Shown here: one piece after another, positions 20,701 through 34,699 of the stretch | Position numbering within the stretch: position 1 is the first letter of the stretch | Layout of the letters: each line of letters opens with the position of its first letter | From: Mesodorylaimus sp. YZB2_4 | Lineage: Eukaryota; Nematoda; Enoplea; Dorylaimida; Dorylaimidae | Assembly (NCBI GenBank): GCA_030248295.1 | Contig: JASANH010000647.1 | Span: 558,001-622,000, forward strand | DNA: 64,000 nucleotides | Direction: 5' to 3' | Notes under the pieces: model-generated | What the model saw: the letters and a program-made list of their open reading frames with translations, nothing else | Told to the model about the DNA's origin: nothing | The model's database searches: none | Translations under genes and position numbers: made by a program

Positions 20701-23700
20701 AGAGCCAGTTGGTCCTGTAGAGCCCCCAGAAGAGGAGGAAAGGTCAAGGATGTACAGTCTGGAACATGAACCTCATGGACTCGATGAAAGTTATGCGGCG
20801 TTCGCAGAACCTGAAGTCAAAAGGCTAGGCGAGGAAATAGAACTAAAAGCACCAGAGGCACCGGATGCATCTCTGGTCACACTGCGATCATTCGAACCAG
20901 AAACGGCAGAAGTACACGCGCTGCACTTACAGCATGATATGCTCGATGAAGGATTCGTTCCCGAAACCTACGGAGCTCGCGAAATCGAAGAAGCAGAGGA
21001 AGAGCCGGAATACCTGGTTCCTAGTCCAAGCAGAGAACAGCCAACACCGACTGAAGAATATGAAATCCAGCGGCATGAAATGCACATTTTCGAAAGAGAA
21101 CGGGCTTACTCGCCGACTGAAGAACCAATAGCCGAAGCGCCTATGGAGGAAGTCGAAGAGCCTGAGGAACCTGAAGTCCGACATGTTGAAGAGCCTTTCG
21201 CAGCTGTCATGCCAGAAGCGCATAGCCTGTGCTACGAGTACAGTATGCTCGACGAGGAATTCCCCATCGTCGAACACTACGTTCCAGAACCAGAATTCGC
21301 ACCGCATGCGGAACCATCACTGAGAACAGAACAGTCATATGAAGAGGAAATCGTGCACAAGTACGTAATCACAGAAAGAGAGCTGAAAGACGAGGAGCCC
21401 CTTGCTCACGTTGGGCATCCGGAAGCATATGAGCATAAAGAAGAGCCAGAAGTGCATGCTTTACACAGAGAGCATCACATGCTTGATAAAAGCTATGAAG
21501 CACCCGAAGCAGTGTACCATGAAGAGCGTGAATACATTGAAACAAGAGACATTCATGAGCACGTGCCCGCAGAACATCCTCCTGAGGAGCCCATCACACC
21601 TATTCAAGAAAGAGAAGAATACGATATCCGCCATACGCATGAAGAGCAGTTAACACAAGAACATAGACCAGCAGCTGTGAGACTCTATGAGGAGCAACAT
21701 GGTCTCGACGAAAGCTATGAGATCAAAGAAGCCCACGCACCAGTCGATCCTTTCTTGGCTTTTTGGGCTGTCACCTCTCAAGTCAAAGAGCGTGTAGAGC
21801 AAGTGCAGCCAGAAGTCGAAAATGAAGCATCCCCTCCATTGTCTGGAATGCCTGAAACTGAAATCACAAGTCTTCATTATGAGCGTGAACCGTTGGATGA
21901 GAGCTATGAATCAAAAGAGACGCCGCACGACGAGCCTGAAGCTGTTACCTACATGGAAGAGGAATATGTTACTCACCACTTCAAAGAACCTGCTCATGAG
22001 CCACCGTCTGCTCCTCCAGTTCATGAAGAGATGGAAACTGTCATGTACGAAGAAGAGGAATACATTAGCCGACATGTTGTAAGTGAACGAGAGAGAGAAC
22101 CAAGTCCAGATCAAAAGCACATCGAAGAACACGAACATGTTACCCATGCGCCAGTGGAAGTAGCAGAACCAGAAATCGAAGAGCGATATGTGGAATCCTC
22201 TCCAGAGGAAAAGGAGTATGAACCCGAAGATCTTGAACAGTATGAGCGGGAGGCAGAGCAAGAACCAGAAAAGGAAGAGAGGCATTTGGAGATTTCCGCA
22301 CTGCATCCAGAAAGGGATGCTTTGGACGAAGCTTATCTAGCTGACTATCGCCATGAAGCCGTGCCCTATGTTCCTCTTCATGAACGTGAAGCCGATACCG
22401 TCGAAACGTACGAAGAAGAAGAATACGCGCACCGAGAGAAATTAGAGCTGGCACCTGCCGAGCCAAGTATCTCACATGTTCTAGAGCCACAGGAAAAAGA
22501 AGAGCTTGAACAAGAGGTTCGAAGTCTGAGCATGGAGCATCATATGTTGGATGAAACGTATGTACCCACAGTGACTGAAGTTGAATTTGAAGAAAGTGGT
22601 AAAGAACCATCAGCCGAGAGAGAATTTGAGCCAGAAGTATACGAGAAAAGGACTGAGTACCTTGAGTCAAGGGAGGAATTTACAGAACTCGAGACTCGCC
22701 ATGGTGAAAGAGCGGTTGAATATGAACCAGGCACACATAGCCTGCATCCAGAAAAAGACATGCTTGATGAGGAATATCAAGCTGACCAATTCCATGAGCA
22801 TGTGCCCTATGAGCCTCTTAAAGAGCGCGAAACCAAGACTTTTGAAACTTACGAGCAAGAATCCGTGCACAAAGAAGAACCAGAGCCTGAAACAGAAATA
22901 GTCATGCACGAAGAAGCTGCCACACCGATTGTTTACGAGCGAGAAGAACGGGAGTGGGAAGACAGACTTGTTGAAGAGGCTGAACATCCAGAACGGGAAA
23001 TGGCGCCTCATGAGGAGCATGAGCCACAAAGGCATCCGCTGGAAGAAAAGGAACGAAAAGAATACGAAGAATTATACGAAAGGCATGAATTGCGCGAAGA
23101 AAGGCCAGAGCATGCCTTCTATGAAGAGACTGTCGAACGCCGTGTTCTTGCTGAGACACCAGAAGCTGCGACAGCTGACTTGGAAGTAGAGCGTAAAATG
23201 CGCTATTACGAAGAGCCATCCGAGCCAGTAGAAATTTCTAGCTTGCACCCAGAATCAGACATGTTGGATGAATCGCATCCAGTTGACCAGTACCACGAAA
23301 CTGTGCCCTACATTCCGTTTCACGAACCCGAGTCTGAAACGATTGAGAGTGAAGAATTAGTGCACAGAGAAGCTTCTGAACCAACAGAACGAACTCCAGA
23401 AGCAGAAGCTCTAAGCCACATTGTTGACAGGCACGTGGAAGAAGAGCGAGTTATCCATGCTCATGAGCCACGCGAACACGAACAAGCAGAGCCGCAAGTC
23501 CACAGCATGCATATCGAGCATCACATGCTTGACGAAGCCTACGAAGCACCCACAGTACCAGAACCAGAGCGCTATGAGGAACGTGAATTCATTGAAACAA
23601 AAGAGGTGTACGAACCAGAAACTTCAGAGCCGAGCACTCCCATCTATGAGAGAGAGGAGCACGAAATCCGACATGTACATGAAGAGCATCCAGCACCAGA

Positions 23701-26700
23701 GCATAGATTAGAAGCTGAAAGCCTCCACGAAGAGCCGCATGGGCTAGACGAAAGCTATGAGATCACAGAAGCGCACGCACCAGTCGATCCATTCCTGGCC
23801 CTTTGGGCTGTCACCGCTCAAACAAAAGAACATTTCGAACAAATTCAACATGTTGAGAAGGAAGTGTGTGAAAAGTATGAGCGGGAACCATCGCCAGTGC
23901 ACGAAGAGCACATCAAACCAGTCAGTCTCAGACATGAGCACGATATGCTGGACGAATCTTACGAGGCCCCATCACACGAGTACGAGCAGGCGGCTGGGCA
24001 TGTTCCAGAATTTGAAGAACGTGAGCATTTTGAACCAGGAAGGGAAAGAGAGGCACAATTACCAGAGCCTGATCATGACGGGAAATTCTTCAAGCCTGCG
24101 CCAACAGAGGGTGAACTATTTGAAACAGAAATAATCGAACAGAGGCACGAGGTTTATCACGCCCGTGAAGAACGGGCTTCAGAAGACATTGAAGCCCACA
24201 GACTCCATCACGAGCCTGATATGTTGGACGAGGCTCATCCGTTTGAAGAAGGCTTTCCAGAACGCTATAGTCCAGAAGTGGAGCATCGTGAGTTGGAGGA
24301 AGAACTGGAAGGTCGATACGTCCATGAAGTTCCAAGTCCAATTGAAACCAGAGAATACGAAGGCCACCATGAACGGCACGAAGAGCGAGAAGAATTGGAA
24401 CATCCGGAAGAGGTGTACCATGCACAAAGAGAGGACTATCATGCCCGCGAAGAACCAGGTGAGGCAATGCCATTGGACATACATGTCCTTAGTCAAGAAC
24501 CGCACGACTTGGATGAAACGTTTCCAGTCGACCGCTACCATGAGGAAGTGCTCTACGTACCTGCCGATGAAAGCGAGACCCGAACAGTGGAAACGTATGA
24601 AGAAGAGGAATACGTGCACAGAGAGTCGCATGAAGCCACTAGCCTCCATTATGAACCTGAGCTACGTGAGATGCCTTCAACCACGCTGGCTCATGAATAC
24701 GAAGGCGAGGAAGAACCGTCAAAACCCACTTTGAGTCCAAGCACCATTGAAAGACACGTTGTCGATCCATTTTTGGCTCTCTGGGCTGTTTTTGCTCAAG
24801 GTCAACAAGAAGCACAGCAACATCTAGACCAGGCCACTGTCACTAAGGTTCATGAAGTGCACGAAAGACCAAAAAGTCCAGAGGTTGAGAGTTATGAGCG
24901 GGAAATTGAAACACGTACAGAGTATCATGTAAAGAGTCATGAAGCCGAGCCAAGTCACTTGCATTTGGAAGAGTTGAAAGAGGAGCGAGAACCAGTCCGT
25001 ACTCCAGAAAGTGTCAGTGTCCCTGGCGGCTTTGAAAATGAAGAAAGACAGGTTGAGCACGAAGAAGCATATGAACGAAAGGACATCGGTCACGAGGAGG
25101 AGGCGGAGTATAGACCGGAAGTCGAAATCTCAAGCTTACACTACGAAAAGGAACCACTGGATGAAAAGTACGAGGTCGAACTAACTGAGCCAGAATATGA
25201 AAAAGAAAGGAAGGAGCACTATACGTACAAAGAAGAAGCAGAAATTCCCGCCCATAAAGCATATGAAGAGGAAGAACACGAGGCACATATTCCTGTCGAA
25301 ACACCAGAGGAGCGCCATGCTATCCATGAATATGCACTCCATGTTGAACCTCAGAGTCTTCACTATGAACAAGAACCTTTAGACGAGGCGTATGAACCAG
25401 CTTCTGGGGATAGGGGCGAATTCGAGGCTGAGATATCTCCACCCTCACCCACATATGAACGCCATCCAATGGAAGAGGAAGAAGTCAAAGAAACAAAACC
25501 AATTAGCAATGTCCATGAAAGAGAAGAGGAACGGGAATACGTACCTGAGCCTTACACAGAGGAGCAGCGCATCGAACATGTGCATGTGGCCGTCACTGAA
25601 CCACACAGTCTGCATTATGAACATGAACCGTTGGATGAATCGTACGAACCAGCCTTGGAACAGAGGACTGGACAGCCACTGGAGCCAACAGCGGAATCTC
25701 ACATCGAGGAACAGGAAGAAGAACCAAAAGCGGCACCCCATGTTTTTGTGTCTGCACCAGAGCCACATGAAGAGCGTGAGTCAGTGCCAGACACGTACAC
25801 AGAGGAAGAGCACTACATTATTGAAACTCAAAGTCTGCACTATGAACGGGAACCGTTGGATGAGACTCCTGAACCCGAAGAAGAAGAACTGGTACCAACC
25901 GAGGCTGCTTTGCATGAAATGGAGCAACAACGCAAGCACTGGGAAGAAGAACAGGAAGAAGCACGCACTGCCGTGTTGCACGAGGAACAGGAAAAGATCA
26001 TTCACGAACGAAAGGAGTATCATGAAGAATTTACAGAACCAAGCAGCTTGCACTATGAACACACCGGGTTGCAACCTCATGAACAGGTTGAGGAACCAGA
26101 AGTTGAGACCTCACCAGAATCAGAGGAGTTTAAAAAACATGATCATGAAATCCACGAGGAGACACACTTTCTCGAGCGAGAATCAATAAAACCATCCGAA
26201 AGTCATAGGGAAGACACTGAACAGGCCACGATGTTCATAACTGACCAAGCAGCCATACCAGCCGTTCACGAAGAAATGGAAGAAGAAGTGGTCAGACGCA
26301 AGCATGAAGAAGCTGAGAGTGTGGAGACTGAGCCTGAGGAAAAGCCTGTCGCAGATCCATACGTGGATTTGTATGCTGCTTTGGAAAAGAGCAAAGAAAT
26401 CTTGGATGAGCATGAACAAGAACTGCCAGTCTCGCCACAAGAGAAGCGCGAATCGGAACCCGAAGAGCCTGGATATACTCTGGAAAAAGTGCAGAAGCTG
26501 TCTGGTCACGTTGATACTGGCTATTCAGTCACAGAAGCAGAAATGCCAGTAGTAGGTGAAACTAAGGAATACCACGAACATGAGATGGAAGTGAGAGGAT
26601 ACCAACCTGAACCAGAAGTTTCTTCCCTCCATCCAGAGCACACCATGTTGGACGAAACTTACGTTGAACATAAAGCAGAATACACTCCAGCAGAAGTCTT

Positions 26701-29700
26701 TGAGCACGATAAATTCCATAAACAGCGTGAACAGAAGGAACCAACCGAAGTGGAAGGCCATACTGAGATCTTCATGTTGGATACTGCTGCTATTCCAACG
26801 CAGTACGAAGTGGAAGAAGAACATACGCCAGTGCAAGAGGATGAATCATTGTCGCCAGATTCGGCCTACTGGAAAGGCATATCCACCGCGATAGGTGACG
26901 TGGAATGCTTTAGCCTCCACTACTTGACTGATATGTTGGACGAATCTTATCTTTCGCCAGAATACGAAACTGAACGCCTTCCTTCTGCACCAGCATTACA
27001 CGGAGAGCACGAAGAAGGACATGAAATCGAGGCCAGTAGCACAATATTTATGCACGACCAAGCCTCCATTCCTACTGTGTATACTGAGGAAGAAGAATTC
27101 AGCACTCCAACACACATCCACAAAAGGGAATCAGCTGGAAGTCCATTCGAGGAAAAACAAATGCCAATGCTAGAAGCAGAAGTTGAGCCACATGATCAGT
27201 ACCTCGAAACCACAGGAACCTCAGAAATAATAAGTTCAGCTTTACACTATGACCATGACATGCTTGATGAGAGCTTCCCAGCGGCTCCCACAGAACCAGA
27301 ACATGAGCCATCCCAAAGGAAGCAGGCAGAGCATGAGTTGGAGGAAAGAGAGCATAAGCACGTGGAAGGCCATACAGAAATCTACATGCTGGACTCAGCT
27401 GCCATCCCTGCAGTGCATGAGATTGAACAAGAGCAAACCCAGGCACCACAACCTCATGATCGGCATTATGAATATGACGAAGAAGATATCATAAAACGGC
27501 AGACGTTCTCACCAGAAGAGGAAATTCCAATTGTGCACGTCATCAGGCCATCTGGGGAAGACGTCGAAGAGACGTATTATCATTATGAAGACCGCAGGCA
27601 TCCAAAAGAAGTGCACTACGAGGAAGAAGAACTTGAGCACGAAGCCAAGGTGGTCGAAGTGACTGGACCAGAACGCGAGCCAGAACCAGAGAAGGAAACA
27701 GGCATCACTTACATCCACGAAGAAGCCGCCCTCTCACCAGACCATGAACGTTTCGAAAAGGAGGACCGCGAGATCGGACACTATGCACCAGGCCAGTTGC
27801 ACTATGACCATGGTGACTTGGTCGAAAGCTATAAACTGCCACCAAGCGTAGAGGCTGCAGTTGATCCTTTCGTAGCTCTCTGGTCTACATTCCAGAAAGG
27901 AGTTGGCGAGGCCGCAGAGGAACATAGGGCGGAAACTGAAGCACCACACGAGGAAGTACCTGTCTCACATGTACCTGAGCAAGTCGAAAAACTGTCTGGT
28001 CATGAGCCTGAATCACCAGAATTCCATGAACGTGAGCATGAAGTAGAGCATAGAATCCAGCGTCAAGAAATTTACATGACTGAAGAGGAGTTTCACCATC
28101 CCCCACAGGCAGAGGAATCAGAAGAGGATGTGGCTCAAGTTCTGAATAGAGTGCAACTGCTTTCTGGCCATTCCACTCCTTTGGAAGAAACTGATCGAGC
28201 GGTTAGTTTCGAAGGAGAGAGGGAGCACGTGCGCACGTATCCACGGGAAATTCCATCGATAATTGAAACTAAAGTCGAAAGTTTGCCAAGATCGCCTGAT
28301 TCAGCTACAGAAACCGAAACCATGATGCGTGAGGAAGCCTTGCACGAGCAAGAAAGCCCAGAGGAGGAGCCATTTCACGAACGTGAACATGAGCATACCT
28401 TTCGTGACTCTGATTTTGGAAGAGATCAATATGGAGAATCTGATATACATGAGCTGAGAAGAGACGAGCAGACAGGCCTGAGAGAGGTGCATGGACACGA
28501 AATACCCCGCCCACATCATTTGGAACTTGGTGAACCGACGGATAAAGGACCGCACGCGGTAACGACACCCACCACAGAAGAAGAACTACCCATAGCCGAG
28601 TTGGCAGCTGCGGCCAATAAACAGGCCGAGGAATATGGCCATCATGAAATAGAGCAGCATGAGGAATTCATTAAGGAGATTGCATCGAGCGCTATCTCAG
28701 AAGCGCAACAAACATTCGCGCAACAGCAAGCGCATGGGCAATTTGAGGAGCCGGAAGATCACGAGGGGCATGAGGACATCGAGAAAACAGCAACCGATAT
28801 AATGACTACATCATATTATCACGGCATCAGCGAGGCGGCCAGCAGCCATTTCATGGAAGATACCACGGTTTCTTTGACCGAACCAGAGGCACCAGAGGAG
28901 GACGTGCACCGCCACCGTTTGGAGCTGGAAGACGAAGGGCTGTATCACAGAGAAGAGGTAGCATCACCGGAAGAGGAGGAGGCGGGCGTCCCTCCCATTA
29001 TCGCTTTCTTGGACAAACATCATCAAGATGAGGCCCTCGAAGAAGCAGATGAAGAAGGCTCAATGCGTGCGTCAGTCACCAGTGAGGATGGGCAAGTTCA
29101 TTGGGAACATAAAATAGAAATTGAAGGAAGCGAATCAAGCAGACCGTCTGTTTCCACCATTGTAACTAGCCAAGTAGTTGGTGCGTACGGCTTCGTGCCA
29201 TTGGGTATCAAGACTGAACACAGACGCCAGCACCCAGAAACACCAATCGAGCGTCATTTCGAAACTGAATTCAGCGAACACATAACCAGCGATGTACACA
29301 TTCGAGAATCGCCACCCAGTCCACCGGCAAGTCCTGACTATAAATACGGCAAAATCACACCTCCCAGCACACCTCGGTCAGTTGAAGAAATGGCAACAGA
29401 TATGGCATTCTCAGTTGCCAATGCTGCGGCGGGTCTGGCGGCTAGCAAACTGACACTGTCGCAAGAGCACCTTGAACAGGAACAAGTATACACACATGAG
29501 CAAGAGATGAGAGCGGAATTCACGCACCCACCACCTGAAACCTGGCAAATTACTGAGCATACCATCACATATGAGCACGGTGGTGCAGAAGAACATGAGG
29601 AGGGAGAAGACAGATCAGAATTAGAATTGTCACAAAAATCAGAGGCTTTGGTTGAGGAGGTGCTCGATGAGACTTTGAGAACTGCAGCAGAGATCAGTCC

Positions 29701-32700
29701 AATCGAAATAAGCCCAGAGCACCATGAACCTCCGTCACATGCTGCTCCATCTTCGCGGCAGCTGTTTGAGGCTCACGCAACAGTGGATTCCAGCAGCTCT
29801 CCATACTGGGAAACTACAGTACAGCACATGAAAATTTCACTAGAGGAACCTGGTGTGCTGCCACCTGACACCCGTTTGGCAGTTGACCAGCATCCAGAAA
29901 CAAGTGACGACGAAGAACATCCGCCTCACAGTCCAGAAGGCTCTCGTCATGTCATGACCAGTTCAGACGAAGGACAATATGGAAAGCTGCAACGAGAAAC
30001 TGATAGCAGTGATCAGTACTTCAGTGCTCCAGAAAAGCGTACCAGCAGTGATTATGACACCGCCCAGACATCCGAAGGCCAGTACCAAACGGCTACCGAG
30101 GGCACTACTGTGCCATCGTCGACATCTCAAGATTTCACAACGCCACCGAGCGGCCTCAGTGACCTTAGTGGCGCAGAATTATCTAGGCATGAGGAATCAG
30201 AAACTGAAACCATAACTGCTGGTTCCGGTCACATGAGCGAGGTTGAGCCGAGTCCTCGTCACCAAATGGGGTATTCCAAATTGAGAGAAGAATCCATGGA
30301 CGCAGAGGAGCAATTCGAACAGCACCCTCCTCACACACCAAGGAGGGAAAGCGACCTCCATTCGACGCATGAAGAAACTCTGACCTATCAGTACGAAGCC
30401 AGTGTGGCGAGCAGTGCTAGCACTGTGGTTGGCGTGCCCCCATACACCGCCACTTTCAAACACTCCTTGACAGAAAGCCCAGTTCAGTCTGATCGCTCTT
30501 TTACTGCTCGTGCAGAAGAATTGGAAAAGGACGATGCCCTGTTGCACGAAGAAAGACCACCGGGCTCTGAAGCTGGAGATGAACTTCTTGAAGAAATCGC
30601 CGAGGCATCCGAGTCGGTCAAAGATGTCACATCACCATCCCCGGACATGGAACAGATGTCTTGGTCGCTGCAGGATGTGCCAGAAGTACCAGAGTTAAAA
30701 GTGGAAGAATCAGGTGCCGACGAAAAGGGCGATGAAGAGGAAGAGGAAGAACTCGACACTGAACTTCGAGACGTCCCATACGGCAGCCAGACATCATCCG
30801 GACTCGGAGTGCGAGAACCAGTGGAGCGACCGTGGAGTCCAATCCCACCGCGTTCAGAATCTGAGGAGGCATTTCAGCATGTGGAACTGAGATCGTCATC
30901 CAAGTCACCACCAGAGCACAGCGACGAGACTCCTCTTCCAACTGTGGATATCATGTCTTCGATCCCGGAACATGTACCTGGCTCCCCTAAAGATCACGGC
31001 GAACAACTGGCTTCACTTGGATCAAGCATCGCATTGACGACATCCTCGGATGCAGAGCTGGCTGAAAAGTTCTTTCACGAATCTGAAATCACAATGGCAA
31101 CGTCCCAAGAGCAGCTAGAGTTTGAACGTAAAACATCACAGCACGAGTTACCAACACCTGTTCAAATCGGAATCTTGCGTAAAATCGAAGACAACTTAAA
31201 TGAAACGTACACTCCCCCAACGAGTTTCGAACGCCAAGGCTCTATCGAATCAGTCAGTAGCGTATCCCTGAAATCAGGAGAAATAAGTGAGAAAATCAAA
31301 TCCAGTGAATCTCTAGCTTCAATCAAATCAAGTGAGTCGGCTCAACAGGCTCAAGGCAAACACGGTAAAAGGTACAGTACCAGTCGACGAAGCAGTGCTG
31401 GTTCCAGAAAGAGCAGTCACGAAGAAAGTCCAATTTTCTCTGAGCGCATAACACCAGAATTACAAGTCACGTGGTCACCAAAAGAGGAAACCAAGTCTTT
31501 ACCAGGCGATGTTGAAACTGGCAGTACTAAGGGGCGTGTCGAAGAGAGGAAGAGTAGCCCAGAAGTAGAACAATCCCCGCCGACAAGTGAAGAAGAGCGT
31601 CCTCGATCACCAATCTCGCTCAGACTAGAACCATCTGACCAGCTTCTGGACTTCTCACAAGCCCACTTGTACTTCTCGGACTCGAGCACTAGCGAAGGTC
31701 AGGCGGGCAGCGCGTACGAAACGCAATACCCTGGCGACGTCCAAGAAGGGGAGTCCACAGTAGAACTGGAACTGGAGACAGTACCTGAAGAAGGCGAGGA
31801 TGACGGCGCTGGTAGTGTGGCAGCTTCCGAGGACCTACAAAAGATTCTGTCGGCGGTCAGTGGTGGCTTCCCTCCAGCGACGTCCACTCTCCTTTCTGGC
31901 AGTAAACGATCGTCTCGTCACGGTTCGTCAGACAATGTGTCAGAGGCTTCTTTAGTAGAATTCGAACGCCTGGAACGCGAACTGGCTCTGCGAGGAGACA
32001 CTAGCTTGAGTAGTAGCGAAGTAGAACTGTTTTTGGCTGCGCAACGTCGACGTGTGAGCAATGGATCACAAAATTCTCTCGCTGAATTCGAGCGACTAGA
32101 GAAGGAAATTGACGCTGGTGATGGTAGTGGTAGTGGCAAAGGAAGCCCAGAGCAACAGCAGCAACAGCAGCAGCAACATGTTGCAATTCCAACCGCTATC
32201 ACCGCGCAGACAACTGCGACCACAGCAGCGAGTACAGCCGCAACAGCAGCACAAACGGCGGGTCAAAGTGCGCAGCAAGATGTCATGATATTGTCAGATA
32301 TCAGAGAGGAGAGTGAGCCAGAGGACATGAGCACGAGAGACGACGACGAGGAGGACGCCACTGCGGATATTCAATACGATTTGGACTCTATTCTGGCGCA
32401 ACAACAAGAACAAGGCCAACGGTCAGCCGCAGATGTCATGTTCCGACAGCCATTCAGACCAGCTGAGGTAGAAACACCCACCGACGGAGCCACGCCTGAT
32501 GATGAGAAACAAGTCGACTTTGGACATGAGCACATGGAACAGAGGGAGCGCGCAACTCCGACAGCACCTCCCCTGCACGCCGAAGTGGGCTCGGGTCGGC
32601 AACAGGAAAGGCCGGATGACACGGACAGCCTGGAAGACTATGAAATTGTCGAGAGGGTCGTGGTCAGTGGAGAACATTCAGAAGAGCAGACACCGCGATC

Positions 32701-34699
32701 AGAAGTCGTTGTGGGTGTTGTGTCGCCCAGTTCCAGCGAGGATAGCTTAAAGCAAAGAGCACAGGAGCCAGGCGATGCACGAGATACAGAACACGTTGGG
32801 GAGGAACAACGGGGTGAATCAGCGGCCATTGCTCAAGCGTTTATCACAAGCACGGATTCACTGGAGTTGCAGCACTTTGAACATGGTCCAGCCTCAGCCC
32901 AAATCGTGTCTAGTCGGGATTCGCTAGACCGAGAGACCGAAGGCAGTGCGGATGCATCACCCAAGAGAGGCACCCACCTCAAGCTGCAAAGGGAGGGATC
33001 AGACGATAGGGACTCGTTGCAAGGGTATGAGCTTATCGATAAGGCGCAGGCGAGTACGGGTTATCCAGCCGGTGAACATGGCGAGGCCGCGGGGTCGCAT
33101 ACGGCCACTGTAGAGGGTAGTACTGTAGAGATCATCATGGAAAGCCACGTGACCGAATCCGATTCACTGGAGGACATTCCGAAGGCATCGGCTAAACAAG
33201 AGCACAGTCAGGATACGGGCAAAGAGCAACGTCCAACATTCTTACTGACCCAATCGCACAAGTATACTACGGACTATGACTCTGGAGGCGAGAAGGACTC
33301 GGTACTGGCCAGCAGCTTTTATTCGGGCACAGACGAGATGGATACTGCACCGAGCAGTCAGGACACGCACGGCTTGCTCAGCGGCGACACGGTGGGTACA
33401 TATCAAGAATACGAATATGCTCAAGGCGGTGCTGATGAAGGTGACCGTGATTCTCTAACGGGTGACCTGGATGAGATCTTGCACCGAGCCGTGTTCGCCC
33501 CTGAACCGCAAACTCCAGTCGCCGAAGAGTCGCCCGCACAATTCGGTCATGGAAAGGACACTGACAAGTCCCCGCTCCACGAAATGCCATCTCCCACAAT
33601 GGCGGCCACCAGCAGCAGCCGAAGGCATCAAACAGAGGAAGTGGCAGAAGACATTCCTTACACCTTTACCACCTACGAGACCTCGCAAGAACACGGCGAT
33701 GGTTCTGTGGAAATAATCACACGAACTGTGAGCACTCGCGTCATCGATCCAGTCACGGACGCCGTCCGCTTTACGGGTCCAGGAGCTCAAGAGAAACTAG
33801 CTGAGTATTTGCGTCAATTGGAAGAACAAAATGAGCACTATGAGGAGTTTGAGAGTATCGATGAAATGGGCAACGTGACAAAAACTGTGCTAAGACGCGT
33901 CAGACTACCATCCACGCCATCTCCAGATGTCGCCGCCGTTGTGGCTCCGCATGCGGCGGCCGAAGAAGCAGATGTGGGCAGTGATGAGGAACAAGATCGT
34001 TCTAGCCGGAAAGCTCCCACAAAAATTTCTCCCGCTCGCACAGTTCATTTCAGCGCGCATATGCCGAGCGCAACAACTATCGCGCTGACGCACTCGGACA
34101 CAAGGGACACGCTGAGTAGTCAGGAGGACAGCGCAGTAAGCGCCACAACAGGCACAGCGAGCAGTAGCACATCGCTGCATCATGTGACAGCCGCGTTCGC
34201 TTCGTCCTCGGAAGACACGTCTCCGGACGCCTATCACCACCAACGACGCCACCCTAGCCACATGCATACGCACGAACAGCAGCAACAACAGAGACACCAT
34301 CATGAACATGAACAACAACGCAGTGTTAGTAGCACCCACCTTCCGTCCTCCCCGGGCACTAGGGACCAACCCCACCAGGGAGGCAAGGAACCACGCATCA
34401 CTAGCGACCCTTCCTCGCCCTCTACTTACTACGCTTTCTCCACTCACCACTCCTATCGCCAAACCACTTCCGGCACGTCCCCTCCCTTCACCCATTCCCC
34501 GTTCGAACAAACCACGACCGCGTATGACGATGGTCGAGGCAAAGTACAATCTCCAACGGCAGCTACGATCCCGGAGGGCAGCTTCAGCGGCACTGATACG
34601 CTTCGCACGGACGAAGTCCGTCGCCATAGTCGCCACGATGACAGCGAAGAGACTGAGAAGGAGGCGGAAGAGGACAAAGACAGTCTGTCCACCGCCTAA
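17748..34699 (+). CDS. unc-44: Ankyrin giant terminal exon (17 kb, about 5,650 codons)
   Basis: A single uninterrupted exon after ctttcag, entered in phase 1 (EAELPSVSAKEEKSPSFRSL) and ending at TAA 34697. There is no initiator methionine, as expected of an internal-entry exon. The sequence is very acidic and built of degenerate repeats: about 28 copies of SLHxExxxLDESY between about 19830 and 27835, six DPFxALWA modules, four IFMxDxAxIP modules and three VQxLSGH modules. After 28300 come Ser-rich segments, two SLxEFERLExE motifs (31945-32110), Gln runs, about eight DSLxxYE-type motifs (32600-33480) and a conserved-looking end with GPGAQEKLAEYLRQLEEQ and FESIDEMGNVTKTVLRRV. Comparable giant exons in UNC-44 and Drosophila Ank2 are neuronal and needed for axon structure; I infer the same here. 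Confidence 0.92.
19830..27835 (+). repeat. Coding repeat array, SLHxExxxLDESY
   Basis: Within the giant exon a motif of about 14 residues (S/A-L-H-x-E-x-x-x-L-D-E-x-Y/F) recurs about 28 times, spaced roughly 60 to 140 residues apart. Examples are SLHLQGDSLDESYQ, ALHLQHDMLDEGFV, SLHYEREPLDESYE and ALHYDHDMLDESFP. The Leu-Asp-Glu core is nearly fixed while spacers diverge, so the copies are old. Conserved aromatic and acidic positions suggest a peptide-docking or self-association unit. Confidence 0.85.
32152..32178 (+). repeat. CAG/CAA polyglutamine microsatellite
   Basis: An in-frame run of CAA and CAG codons giving about nine Gln within the giant ankyrin exon. Similar short Gln runs lie at 18166-18190 and 34275-34290. 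They are likely length-variable between individuals. Confidence 0.8.

Noticed and set aside
18479..34692. Many long minus-strand and off-frame open frames inside the giant ankyrin exon
   Set aside because: They are shadows of the Glu- and His-rich + frame; their products are Leu/Phe/Trp- or Val-rich artefacts of complementing GAA, GAG and CAC codons.
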